A stretch of DNA of 64,000 nucleotides, taken from NCBI RefSeq assembly GCF_042679565.1, contig NZ_JBHTMY010000003.1, forward strand, positions 496,001-560,000, read 5' to 3'. This DNA is from Namhaeicola litoreus (lineage in GTDB: Bacteria > Bacteroidota > Bacteroidia > Flavobacteriales > Flavobacteriaceae). The notes under the pieces are model-generated. The model was not told the origin of the DNA, made no database searches, and was given only the letters and a program-made list of their open reading frames with translations. The position numbers and the translations under genes are program-made. The stretch's first letter is position 1. Each line of letters begins with the position of its first letter. Below, piece by piece: positions 34,391-41,830 of the stretch.

Positions 34391-35377
34391 ATGAGAAAAA
34401 GAATCACAAGAGTAGCTGTAATGACATCCGGAGGAGATTCTCCCGGTATGAATGCAGCCATAAGATCAGTAGTAAGATCTTGTGCATACTACAAAATAGA
34501 TTGTGTTGGTATTTATAGGGGTTATCAGGGGCTTATAGAAGCAGATTTTATAAGTATGAACGCCAGAAGTGTGCACAATATAATCAATAAAGGAGGAACG
34601 ATCTTAAAATCTGCAAGATCGAAAGATTTTATGGAAAAAGAAGGGCGTGAAAAAGCATATAATAATTTAATTGCTTCTGATATTCATGCCTTGGTAGTCA
34701 TTGGTGGAGATGGCTCGTTTACAGGAGGAATGGTTTTTAATAAAGAATTTAACTTTCCTGTCATTGGAATTCCAGGAACAATAGACAACGATATATTCGG
34801 CACAGATTATACTATTGGTTACGATACTGCTTTAAATACAGTTGTAGATGTAATTGATAAAATTAGAGATACAGCAAGTTCGCACAATCGATTATTTTTT
34901 GTGGAAGTTATGGGTCGTGACTCTGGCTTTATTGCACTTCATGCTGGAATAGGAGCTGGAGCTGAAGAAATACTTATTCCCGAAGAAGATTTAGGTTTGG
35001 ATCGATTGTTAGATTCTCTGCAGAAAAGTAGAAGGTCTGGAAAATCGTCGAGTATTGTAGTAGTGGCAGAAGGTGATAAAACGGGTAAAAATGTATTTGA
35101 AATAGCTCAATTTATAGAGAAAAATCTTCCTGAATATGAGGTGAGAGTATCTATTATGGGCCATATGCAAAGAGGTGGTTCGCCTAGCTGTTTTGATAGA
35201 GTTTTGGCAAGTAGAATGGGTGTAAAAGCAGTAGAACTTTTATTAGATGGCAAAACTAATCTAATGGTTGGCTCTGTGAATAATGAAATGGTGGCTGTAG
35301 ATCTCGAATTGGCCGTAAAAGAGCACCACGCAATAAACAAAGAAATATTAAGAATTTCTGATATAATGTCAGTGTAA
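34391..35377 (+). CDS. pfkA: ATP-dependent 6-phosphofructokinase
   Basis: A 328-aa glycolytic enzyme that phosphorylates fructose-6-phosphate. Motifs in order: TSGGDSPGMNAAIRSVVR (ATP loop), VVIGGDGSFTGG, where the Gly of GGDGS marks the ATP-dependent rather than the pyrophosphate-dependent type, GTIDNDIFGTDYTIGYDTA with the catalytic Asp pair, VEVMGRDSGF, and MGHMQRGGSPS. It is followed 21 bp later by gapA, so the two glycolytic steps are co-expressed. The locus sits just past the GlcNAc genes whose product is fructose-6-P. Confidence 0.96.
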   Translation: MRKRITRVAVMTSGGDSPGMNAAIRSVVRSCAYYKIDCVGIYRGYQGLIEADFISMNARSVHNIINKGGTILKSARSKDFMEKEGREKAYNNLIASDIHALVVIGGDGSFTGGMVFNKEFNFPVIGIPGTIDNDIFGTDYTIGYDTALNTVVDVIDKIRDTASSHNRLFFVEVMGRDSGFIALHAGIGAGAEEILIPEEDLGLDRLLDSLQKSRRSGKSSSIVVVAEGDKTGKNVFEIAQFIEKNLPEYEVRVSIMGHMQRGGSPSCFDRVLASRMGVKAVELLLDGKTNLMVGSVNNEMVAVDLELAVKEHHAINKEILRISDIMSV

Positions 35378-35398
35378 TAACAACTAAAATTAAACGAA

Positions 35399-36394
35399 AT
35401 GATTAAAGTAGGTATTAACGGATTTGGTCGAATAGGTAGATTAGCATTTAGAATTGCTACTCAAAGAAAAGATATTCAAGTAGTTGCCATCAATGATTTA
35501 TTAGATGTAGATTATTTGGCATATATGCTAAAATATGACTCTGTACATGGTCAATTTGATGGTGAAGTAGAAGTTAAAAATGGAAAGTTGGTCGTAAATG
35601 GAGAGGTAATCAGAATTACTGCAGAAAGAAACCCAGCTGATTTAAAATGGAATGAAGTTGGGGCAGAATATGTTATCGAATCAACTGGTTTGTTTACAAC
35701 TAAAGAAAAAGCAGATTTACACATACAAGGTGGTGCAAAAAAAGTGGTGATCTCAGCTCCTTCAGCGGATGCTCCAATGTTCGTAATGGGAGTTAATCAT
35801 AAAGAATTAAAAGCTTCTGATACAATTTTCTCTAATGCATCGTGCACAACCAACTGTTTGGCGCCAATTGCCAAAGTATTGAATGATGCTTATGGCATTA
35901 CTGATGGATTAATGACAACAATTCACGCAACAACGGCTACTCAAAAAACAGTTGATGGACCTTCTATGAAAGACTGGAGAGGTGGACGTGCAGCTTTACA
36001 TAATATCATTCCATCTTCAACTGGAGCTGCCAAAGCTGTCGGAAAAGTAATTCCGTCATTAAATGGAAAATTAACAGGTATGTCATTCAGAGTTCCGGTG
36101 ATGGATGTGTCAGTAGTTGATTTAACAGTAAATCTTTCAAAAAGTGCAACATACGAAGATATTTGCAAAACAATGAAAGCAGCCTCTGAGGGAGAATTAA
36201 AAGGAATTTTAGGATATACAGAAGAATCTGTTGTCTCTCAGGATTTTGTTGGTGAATCTTGTACATCTGTTTTTGATGCAGGTGCGGGTATTGCCTTGAC
36301 AGATAAGTTTGTAAAAGTAGTTTCTTGGTATGATAATGAGTACGGTTACTCAACTAAGATTCTTGATTTGATTGCACACGCTGCAACATTGTAA
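35399..36394 (+). CDS. gapA: glyceraldehyde-3-phosphate dehydrogenase, type I
   Basis: A 331-aa enzyme that oxidises glyceraldehyde-3-phosphate with NAD and phosphate. The Rossmann start is GINGFGRIGRLAFR, and the Asp in VVAINDLLDV indicates NAD preference. The catalytic Cys lies in SNASCTTNCLAPIAKVL and the partner His in MTTIHATTATQKTVDGPS. WYDNEYGYSTK near the end is typical. It follows pfkA closely and ends with a strong terminator. Confidence 0.97.
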   Translation: MIKVGINGFGRIGRLAFRIATQRKDIQVVAINDLLDVDYLAYMLKYDSVHGQFDGEVEVKNGKLVVNGEVIRITAERNPADLKWNEVGAEYVIESTGLFTTKEKADLHIQGGAKKVVISAPSADAPMFVMGVNHKELKASDTIFSNASCTTNCLAPIAKVLNDAYGITDGLMTTIHATTATQKTVDGPSMKDWRGGRAALHNIIPSSTGAAKAVGKVIPSLNGKLTGMSFRVPVMDVSVVDLTVNLSKSATYEDICKTMKAASEGELKGILGYTEESVVSQDFVGESCTSVFDAGAGIALTDKFVKVVSWYDNEYGYSTKILDLIAHAATL

Positions 36395-36411
36395 GAAGTT
36401 AAACCAAATTT

Positions 36412-36443
36412 AAAAACCCGCAATTTTTATTGCGGGTTTTTTT
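36412..36443 (+). terminator. terminator of pfkA-gapA
   Basis: AAAAACCCGCAAT (36412-36424) pairs with ATTGCGGGTTTTT (36429-36441) over a TTTT loop, with further T. Confidence 0.93.
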
Positions 36444-36507
36444 GTACAATAGAATGAAATTATTTTTTTGTCAAATTAGAAATACTTTAAAACGATTTGC
36501 TATTTTG

Positions 36508-36515
36508 TATCTTTG
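36508..36515 (+). promoter_or_regulatory. -7 box of the HMG-CoA lyase gene, very close to its start codon
   Basis: TATCTTTG is a perfect TAnnTTTG match ending only 6 bp before the ATG at 36522. Transcription normally begins about 4-8 bp after this box, so the mRNA would be leaderless or nearly so. No correctly spaced TTTG lies upstream. Confidence 0.5.
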
Positions 36516-36521
36516 AATTTC

Positions 36522-37385
36522 ATGAAAAAAGTAAAGATTATAGAGTGTCCGAGAGATGCCATGCAAGGCATTACGGAAAGATTTATTCCTACAGAGGATA
36601 AGATTACCTATATCAATGCTTTGCTCAAAGTAGGTTTTGATACACTAGACTTTGGAAGCTTCGTATCGCCAAAAGCAATCCCCCAAATGAGAGATTCGGC
36701 GGAAGTCCTGAGTGAATTGGACGTAAAAAATTCTAGAACTAAACTATTAGCAATTGTTGCTAATTTAAGAGGAGCAGAAGAGGCTTGTAAATTTAGTGAG
36801 ATTCGTTATATAGGCTATCCATTTTCCATCTCTGAAATCTTTCAAATGAGGAATACAGGTAAAACTATTGAAGAATCTGTCTCACTTTTAACTGATTTAC
36901 TCACAATCTGTAAGAACCACAATAAAGAATTAGTAGCTTATTTATCGATGGGTTTTGGTAATCCCTATGGAGATCCTTGGAGTGTCGAGATTGTTTCTAA
37001 CTGGGTAAAAAGGTTATCAGATTTAGGTGTAAAAATTTTGTCCTTGTCAGATACAGTTGGCATGGCTGATGAGATCACAATTTCTGAGCTTTTTTGTAAT
37101 TTGATTCCGTTGTATCCTGAAATTGAATTTGGAGCACATTTGCATACACATCCAAGAAATTGGTTTGCAAAAGTTGACGCTGCTTTTGGCGCAGGGTGTT
37201 ACAGGTTTGATGGTGCAATTTTGGGCTTTGGAGGCTGCCCAATGGCAAAGGATGAATTGACAGGAAATATGCCAACGGAAAAATTGATAACGTATTTTTC
37301 CGCAAAAAAAATAGACATAAGCCTTAATCTTTTGAGATTTGAGTCGGCGTATAATGAAGCTTTAAAAATATTTAAAGGAATTTAA
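36522..37385 (+). CDS. hydroxymethylglutaryl-CoA lyase
   Basis: A 287-aa aldolase-type enzyme that splits HMG-CoA into acetoacetate and acetyl-CoA at the end of leucine degradation. The start KIIECPRDAMQG corresponds to the family's ExGPRDGLQ, with a Cys for the Gly. Family motifs follow: LDFGSFVSPKAIPQM, LSLSDTVGMA, HLHTHPRN (metal-binding His), and GFGGCPMAKDELTGNMPTEKL with the catalytic Cys. The ATG at 36522 is chosen over the upstream TTG at 36513. No other leucine-pathway gene is adjacent. Confidence 0.9.
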   Translation: MKKVKIIECPRDAMQGITERFIPTEDKITYINALLKVGFDTLDFGSFVSPKAIPQMRDSAEVLSELDVKNSRTKLLAIVANLRGAEEACKFSEIRYIGYPFSISEIFQMRNTGKTIEESVSLLTDLLTICKNHNKELVAYLSMGFGNPYGDPWSVEIVSNWVKRLSDLGVKILSLSDTVGMADEITISELFCNLIPLYPEIEFGAHLHTHPRNWFAKVDAAFGAGCYRFDGAILGFGGCPMAKDELTGNMPTEKLITYFSAKKIDISLNLLRFESAYNEALKIFKGI

Positions 37386-37480
37386 AATCATAATTCATGC
37401 AGAAATTAGAGGTTATTTTCCTATCCTAATAATAGAATGATTATTTTAGTAAAGACAAAAAATATCGATGTCTAAAATTG

Positions 37481-37511
37481 TTTGATGGTTTTTTAAAAAA
37501 GATTAATATTG
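37481..37511 (+). promoter_or_regulatory. promoter of the decarboxylase/DHS-like operon
   Basis: TTTG (37481-37484), a 19-bp spacer and TAATATTG (37504-37511, one mismatch to TAnnTTTG) lie 39 bp before the ATG. Confidence 0.45.
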
Positions 37512-37550
37512 CACTTTTATTTTTACCTCAATACCTTTATCTATTCTTAA

Positions 37551-38957
37551 ATGAAAAACACCTATTTTGATTTAATTGATCAAAGCTATTATTTTCCTCA
37601 AGAGGGATTTGATTTGAAAAATGGAAATCTTACTTTTCACGGGATTTCTTTGAAACACCTTATTGACAAATACGGAACACCCTTTAGGTTTATTTATTTG
37701 CCAAAAATTGGCGATCAGATTAAAAAAGCTAGAAATCTTTTTAACCGTGCTATTAAAAAGAATAATTATAAGGGTAAATATCATTATTGCTATTGTACAA
37801 AATGCAACCACTTTTCGCATGTAGTTAGCGAGGCACTAAAACACAATGTACATTTAGAGACCTCTTCTTCTTTTGATATAGACTTAATTATCAACTTGTT
37901 GAAGGATAAAAAAATAGATAAAAAGCGAACAGTTATATGTAACGGATATAAAACTATCGATTACCTCAAGAAAATTGTGGCGCTGCAAGAGATGGGCTTT
38001 ACCAATATAGTCGTGGTTTTAGATAGTAAAACTGAGCTCGAAAGATTGATGAACGCTGCAGGAAACAATAAAATAAAAATTGGGATGCGCATGGCGATAA
38101 ATGAGGAGCCACAATCATCTTATTACACTTCACGATTAGGTATTAGATCAAATGAGTTAATCGATTTTTTTAATGAGAAGATCAAGGATAATCCAATGGT
38201 CGAGTTTAAAATGTTGCATTTTTTTGTGGATTCCGGTATTAAGGACAGTTTGTATTATTGGGGAGAATTCAAAAAAGCATTAAAAATTTATATTGATCTT
38301 AAAAAGGAATGTGATTCTTTAGATTCGTTCAATTTAGGCGGAGGCTTCCCAATTCGAAATAATTTGGGATTTGAGTACGATTATGAAGGTATTATAAATG
38401 AAATCATAAAAAACATAAAATCGGCTTGCGAAAATGATAATGTTCCTGAGCCTGATATTTATACAGAGTTCGGCAAATATACAGTTGGAGAGAGCGGCGC
38501 CATTATTTTTAAGGTACTGGAAAAGAAAGATCAGAACGATGCTGAAATTTGGTATTTGATAGATAACAGTTTGATGAATACTATTCCAGATTCTTGGTCT
38601 ATTCACGAAAAATTTATTTTATTGCCTGTAAATAAATGGGAAAACGAATACAAACGAGTCAATATTGGCGGAATAAGTTGCGACCATTCTGATTATTATA
38701 ATTCAGAAGATTTAAACCAGGAGGTTTTGTTACCCAATATGAATGATGATGAAGAAGAACCACTTTATCTCGGATTTTTTCATACAGGAGCTTATCAAGA
38801 TGCAATATCCGGTTATGGGGGCATTAAGCATTGTTTAATACCTTCACCAAAACACGTAATCATAGATCGAGATGAAAAGGGAAATATCATAGATTATGTG
38901 TATAGAAATGAGCAATCGTTCGAAGAAATGTTCAAAATTCTTGGTTATAACAAGTAA
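37551..38957 (+). CDS. speA: PLP-dependent fold-III amino acid decarboxylase (arginine decarboxylase-like)
   Basis: A 468-aa alanine-racemase-fold decarboxylase. The PLP Lys is in YCYCTKCNHF (the family's Y-x-V-K-x-N), the glycine loop is in NLGGGFPIRNN, and the EFGKYTVGESG segment stands for the ExGR phosphate motif. The end (FFHTGAYQDAISGYGG) closes the active site. It resembles the arginine decarboxylases of Bacteroidota more than LysA. The next gene encodes a deoxyhypusine-synthase-like protein, which supports a role in polyamines (agmatine to spermidine-type products). The substrate is not proven. Confidence 0.82.
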   Translation: MKNTYFDLIDQSYYFPQEGFDLKNGNLTFHGISLKHLIDKYGTPFRFIYLPKIGDQIKKARNLFNRAIKKNNYKGKYHYCYCTKCNHFSHVVSEALKHNVHLETSSSFDIDLIINLLKDKKIDKKRTVICNGYKTIDYLKKIVALQEMGFTNIVVVLDSKTELERLMNAAGNNKIKIGMRMAINEEPQSSYYTSRLGIRSNELIDFFNEKIKDNPMVEFKMLHFFVDSGIKDSLYYWGEFKKALKIYIDLKKECDSLDSFNLGGGFPIRNNLGFEYDYEGIINEIIKNIKSACENDNVPEPDIYTEFGKYTVGESGAIIFKVLEKKDQNDAEIWYLIDNSLMNTIPDSWSIHEKFILLPVNKWENEYKRVNIGGISCDHSDYYNSEDLNQEVLLPNMNDDEEEPLYLGFFHTGAYQDAISGYGGIKHCLIPSPKHVIIDRDEKGNIIDYVYRNEQSFEEMFKILGYNK

Positions 38958-38996
38958 TTTTGGAGCTTGATCAAATGAAAATTAAAAATTATAACC

Positions 38997-39974
38997 ATGC
39001 AAAATAAAGGTCCGGTTAGCGAGTATATACTTAAGCATTATAAACATTTTAATGCTGCGGCATTGGTAGATGCAGCAAAAGGATATGAAAAACACCTTGC
39101 TGAGGGGAAAAAAATGTTGATTTCTTTAGCAGGAGCAATGAGTACGGCAGAGTTAGGCATTTCATTAGCTGAGATTATCAGACAAGATAAGGTGCAAATT
39201 ATTTCATGTACCGGGGCTAATTTGGAAGAGGATATCATGAATTTAGTATCCCATAGCCATTACAAAAGAGTGCCTAATTACAGAGATTTAACACCTCAGG
39301 ACGAATGGGATTTGTTAGAAAAAGGATTGAATCGGGTAACAGATACTTGTATCCCTGAAGAGGAGGCTTTTAGAAGACTTCAGAAGCATATTTTTAAGAT
39401 ATGGAAAGATGCTGAAGAAAATGGAGAAAGATTTTTTCCGCATGAATTTATGTATAAAATGCTTTTATCAGGTGTCTTAGAAGAGTATTATGAAATAGAT
39501 CCGAAAAACAGTTGGATGCTGGCTGCTGCCAAAAAGAATTTACCAATGGTAGTTCCAGGTTGGGAAGACTCGACTATGGGAAATATTTTTGCTTCCTATT
39601 GTTTAAAAGGTGAATTAAACCCGAGTACGATGAAATCGGGCATTGAATATATGACCTTTTTAGCTGACTGGTATACAGAACAAGCTGAAGATAAGGGGAT
39701 TGGATTTTTTCAAATAGGTGGAGGTATCGCTGGTGATTTTCCTATCTGTGTTGTGCCTATGTTGTATCAGGATATGGAAAGAGAAGACACTCCATTTTGG
39801 AGTTATTTCTGTCAGATCAGTGATTCAACAACAAGTTATGGATCCTATTCTGGTGCCGTACCTAACGAAAAGATAACATGGGGTAAATTAGATATAAACA
39901 CTCCAAAATATATCGTAGAATCCGATGCAACGATTGTTGCACCATTAATTTTTGCATATTTGTTAAATTGGTAA
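38997..39974 (+). CDS. deoxyhypusine synthase family protein
   Basis: A 325-aa NAD-dependent aminobutyl-transferase-fold protein. Visible motifs are LISLAGAMSTAELGISLAEII (NAD site), GANLEEDIMNLVSHSHYKR, GIGFFQIGGGIAGDFPICVVPM, and the region around ITWGKLD, where the Lys matches the catalytic Lys329 of human DHS. Bacteria lack eIF5A, so these enzymes are thought to act on polyamines (homospermidine- or spermidine-type synthesis) rather than on a protein. It follows the arginine-decarboxylase-like gene, 39 bp away, and precedes an acidic-tailed protein by 2 bp. Confidence 0.88.
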   Translation: MQNKGPVSEYILKHYKHFNAAALVDAAKGYEKHLAEGKKMLISLAGAMSTAELGISLAEIIRQDKVQIISCTGANLEEDIMNLVSHSHYKRVPNYRDLTPQDEWDLLEKGLNRVTDTCIPEEEAFRRLQKHIFKIWKDAEENGERFFPHEFMYKMLLSGVLEEYYEIDPKNSWMLAAAKKNLPMVVPGWEDSTMGNIFASYCLKGELNPSTMKSGIEYMTFLADWYTEQAEDKGIGFFQIGGGIAGDFPICVVPMLYQDMEREDTPFWSYFCQISDSTTSYGSYSGAVPNEKITWGKLDINTPKYIVESDATIVAPLIFAYLLNW

Positions 39975-39976
39975 TT

Positions 39977-40303
39977 ATGAGTTCACAAAAACCAAGAGTA
40001 TTCACGTCTTACGACAAACTGAGTAACGATATAAAAAATCTTTTAAAACTGCAGTATCCTGAAGGTTTTAGTCATGAATTGATTAATTTTTATGACAAAG
40101 ATGGGATTAATGTAAGTGCGCTTATTTTTGAAACCGACGAGAAGATTTTATTGATAAAGATGAGTCAGACGGCAGCCGAAAAAATTATTTATGATGATGA
40201 TGATTATGATGATGACGGTGTTCTGAAAGATGATGTTAAAGAAAGTTTAGAAGAAGAATATTTAGATCCTGATACAGAGGATGATAGTGATGACGACGAA
40301 TAA
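39977..40303 (+). CDS. acidic-tailed conserved protein, 108 aa
   Basis: A 108-aa cytoplasmic protein. Residues 1-65 form a small alpha/beta domain (VFTSYDKLSNDIKNLLKLQYPEGF, then VSALIFETDEKILLIKMS). The last 40 residues are mostly Asp and Glu (DDDDYDDDG and DPDTEDDSDDDE). ATG at 39977 is chosen as the start. Homologues in Flavobacteriia are often labelled 'DNA primase', for which nothing here gives support. It starts 2 bp after the DHS-like gene, so it may be translated with it. Function is unknown; an acidic tail might bind polyamines or basic proteins. Confidence 0.7.
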   Translation: MSSQKPRVFTSYDKLSNDIKNLLKLQYPEGFSHELINFYDKDGINVSALIFETDEKILLIKMSQTAAEKIIYDDDDYDDDGVLKDDVKESLEEEYLDPDTEDDSDDDE

Positions 40304-40309
40304 AATCTA

Positions 40310-41050
40310 CTAATTTTTGGCGAGTTTACTCGCCAAAGCTGCTCCAATGATCCCTGCTTCATTTTTATTTTCAGCCGGAATGATTGGGGCATTTATTTTT
40401 ATTTTCCGTTGATATTTATCAAAATACTTACTAGCTCCGCCACCTACAATGATCAAGTCTGGAGAAAGTATTAACTCTACCCTTTGAAAATACTTATTTA
40501 GTCTATTTCCCCATTTTTTATAGCTCAAGGATTTCTTTTTTCGAATAGAATCTGCCGCATATTTTTCAAAAGGTTTATTTTTATATACCAAATGACCTAG
40601 TTCAGTATTTGGGATTAATTCTCCATTAAAAAATAATCCAGATCCAATCCCTGTACCTAAAGTAATAACTGCCACTAAACCTTTCTTACCTACTCCAACA
40701 CCAAAATTCATTTCGGCAAGGCCGGCTGCATCAGCATCGTTAATTACATGAACATCGAGTCCGGTTGCTTTTTCAAATAATTTTTCAACATGAACATTGG
40801 TCCAATCAGGGTGTAAATTTCCGCCGGATAAACATTTACCATGATAAAATGGAGTAGGGAAGCCACAGCCCACAGACCCGGTCCAATTAAAATGTTGTGC
40901 GATTTCATGTATCTTTTCTGCGATTTTCTCAGGAGTTGCAGGTCTAGGTGTTTCTATTCTAAATCTTTCTTGTGTTAATTCTCCTGTCGCTAAATCAACT
41001 GGAGCTCCTTTAATACCTGTGCCACCAATATCAATTCCTAATGTAATCAT
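40310..41050 (-). CDS. ROK family sugar kinase (polyphosphate glucokinase-like)
   Basis: A 246-aa kinase that phosphorylates glucose or a related hexose. Phosphate motifs are LGIDIGGTGIKGAPVD (phosphate-1), VINDADAAGLAEMNFG (catalytic Asp) and VITLGTGIGSGLFFNGE (phosphate-2), with the adenosine region LIIVGGGASK. It lacks the ROK zinc Cys motif CxCGxxGC, and its small size and GxGSGL pattern resemble the polyphosphate/ATP glucokinase group. A weak hairpin (40316-40337) sits in its last codons. It converges with the preceding operon. Confidence 0.85.
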   Translation of the reverse strand: MITLGIDIGGTGIKGAPVDLATGELTQERFRIETPRPATPEKIAEKIHEIAQHFNWTGSVGCGFPTPFYHGKCLSGGNLHPDWTNVHVEKLFEKATGLDVHVINDADAAGLAEMNFGVGVGKKGLVAVITLGTGIGSGLFFNGELIPNTELGHLVYKNKPFEKYAADSIRKKKSLSYKKWGNRLNKYFQRVELILSPDLIIVGGGASKYFDKYQRKIKINAPIIPAENKNEAGIIGAALASKLAKN

Positions 41051-41088
41051 GTATGCTTATTTGAGTCTAAAGTTAATAGATTTAAACA

Positions 41089-41115
41089 AAAAAACCTGCC
41101 ATAAGCAGGTTTTTT
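41089..41115 (-). terminator. terminator of the small barrel protein gene
   Basis: AAAAAACCTGC (41089-41099) pairs with GCAGGTTTTTT (41105-41115) across a 5-nt loop. On the minus strand it is followed by T-rich sequence. Confidence 0.88.
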
Positions 41116-41132
41116 AGATTTTGTTTTGTTGT

Positions 41133-41576
41133 TTAGAAATGGATTCCGACACCAATACCTCCGAATGAAGCGGTACCACCACCTATTTCACCAATGATAC
41201 CCCAAGTATCATTTAATTTGTACTCTACACCTGCGTGAAGATTCAAACTGAAGTCATCATTTTTATCATCATCACCAAGAACGAATCCTGCATCTACACC
41301 ACCCCAAATATCCCAGGGCTCATTAAGTTTAAATAGACTATCAAAATAATAATCTAATCTACCACCTAAAGCAATGTAATCAAAGTCAAAGGCTACTACA
41401 GCAGATGGAGATACGGTTAAATTTTTGGCAATTGGTATTTCATAGTGTCCATTAATTGCTGCGTGGTCTCCAAAGCTTACAAATAAGTTTAAAGCACTGT
41501 AATCTTCTTGAGCATTTGCAACATTGGCAAATGAAAATGTAATTGCTAAAATGAATAAAGTTAATAATCTTTTCAT
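41133..41576 (-). CDS. small outer-membrane beta-barrel-like protein
   Basis: A 147-aa exported protein with signal peptide (LLTLFILAITFSFANVANA). Alternating strands follow (LNLFVSFGDHAAINGHYEIP, YIALGGRLDYYF, FSLNLHAGVEYKL) and the end is Gly-rich with a C-terminal Phe (GGIGVGIHF), as in OmpX/OmpW-size barrels. A perfect -7 box (TATATTTG, 41601-41608 minus) lies 24 bp upstream. Function is unknown. The gene stands alone with its own terminator. Confidence 0.75.
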   Translation of the reverse strand: MKRLLTLFILAITFSFANVANAQEDYSALNLFVSFGDHAAINGHYEIPIAKNLTVSPSAVVAFDFDYIALGGRLDYYFDSLFKLNEPWDIWGGVDAGFVLGDDDKNDDFSLNLHAGVEYKLNDTWGIIGEIGGGTASFGGIGVGIHF

Positions 41577-41711
41577 GATTGGTTAATTTAAAGTTATAAT
41601 CAAATATAAAAAATAATTTCTACAAGAGAATTTATAAACTTCTATTTCATTAAATTTTTTAGAGGAGAAATATGTTTTTTTTCTACTAAATGGGGTAAGC
41701 CATAAGCCAAA

Positions 41712-41731
41712 AACATGACAAATATCATGTT
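41712..41731. promoter_or_regulatory. candidate Crp/Fnr-family operator upstream of a TonB receptor
   Basis: AACATGA-N6-TCATGTT is a perfect 7-bp inverted repeat with a 6-bp centre, the TGA-N6-TCA layout of Crp/Fnr-family sites. Its centre is about 70 bp upstream of the start site expected from the TACATTTG box at 41778, a distance typical of activator sites. Confidence 0.45.
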
Positions 41732-41777
41732 ATTTAAAATAATTCTAAATAAGCTTTTTTTATTGATTTTCTTCTTT

Positions 41778-41785
41778 TACATTTG
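41778..41785 (+). promoter_or_regulatory. -7 box of the FecA-like receptor gene
   Basis: TACATTTG is a perfect TAnnTTTG match 45 bp before the ATG. The -33 area has only T's, consistent with a promoter that needs an activator. Confidence 0.5.
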
Positions 41786-41830
41786 CCTCTCAAAACTTAT
41801 TAATTTATAATGAATCTAAATTAAAATAAA

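Noticed and set aside
40192..40300. GAT-rich tract as a repeat or microsatellite
   Set aside because: It simply encodes the Asp/Glu tail of the 108-aa protein with mixed GAT/GAC/GAA/GAG codons and is not a regular repeat.
40316..40337. Hairpin TTTGGCGAG-TTTA-CTCGCCAAA as a terminator
   Set aside because: It lies inside the last codons of the ROK kinase gene and has no T-run on either side, so it is weak as a terminator.
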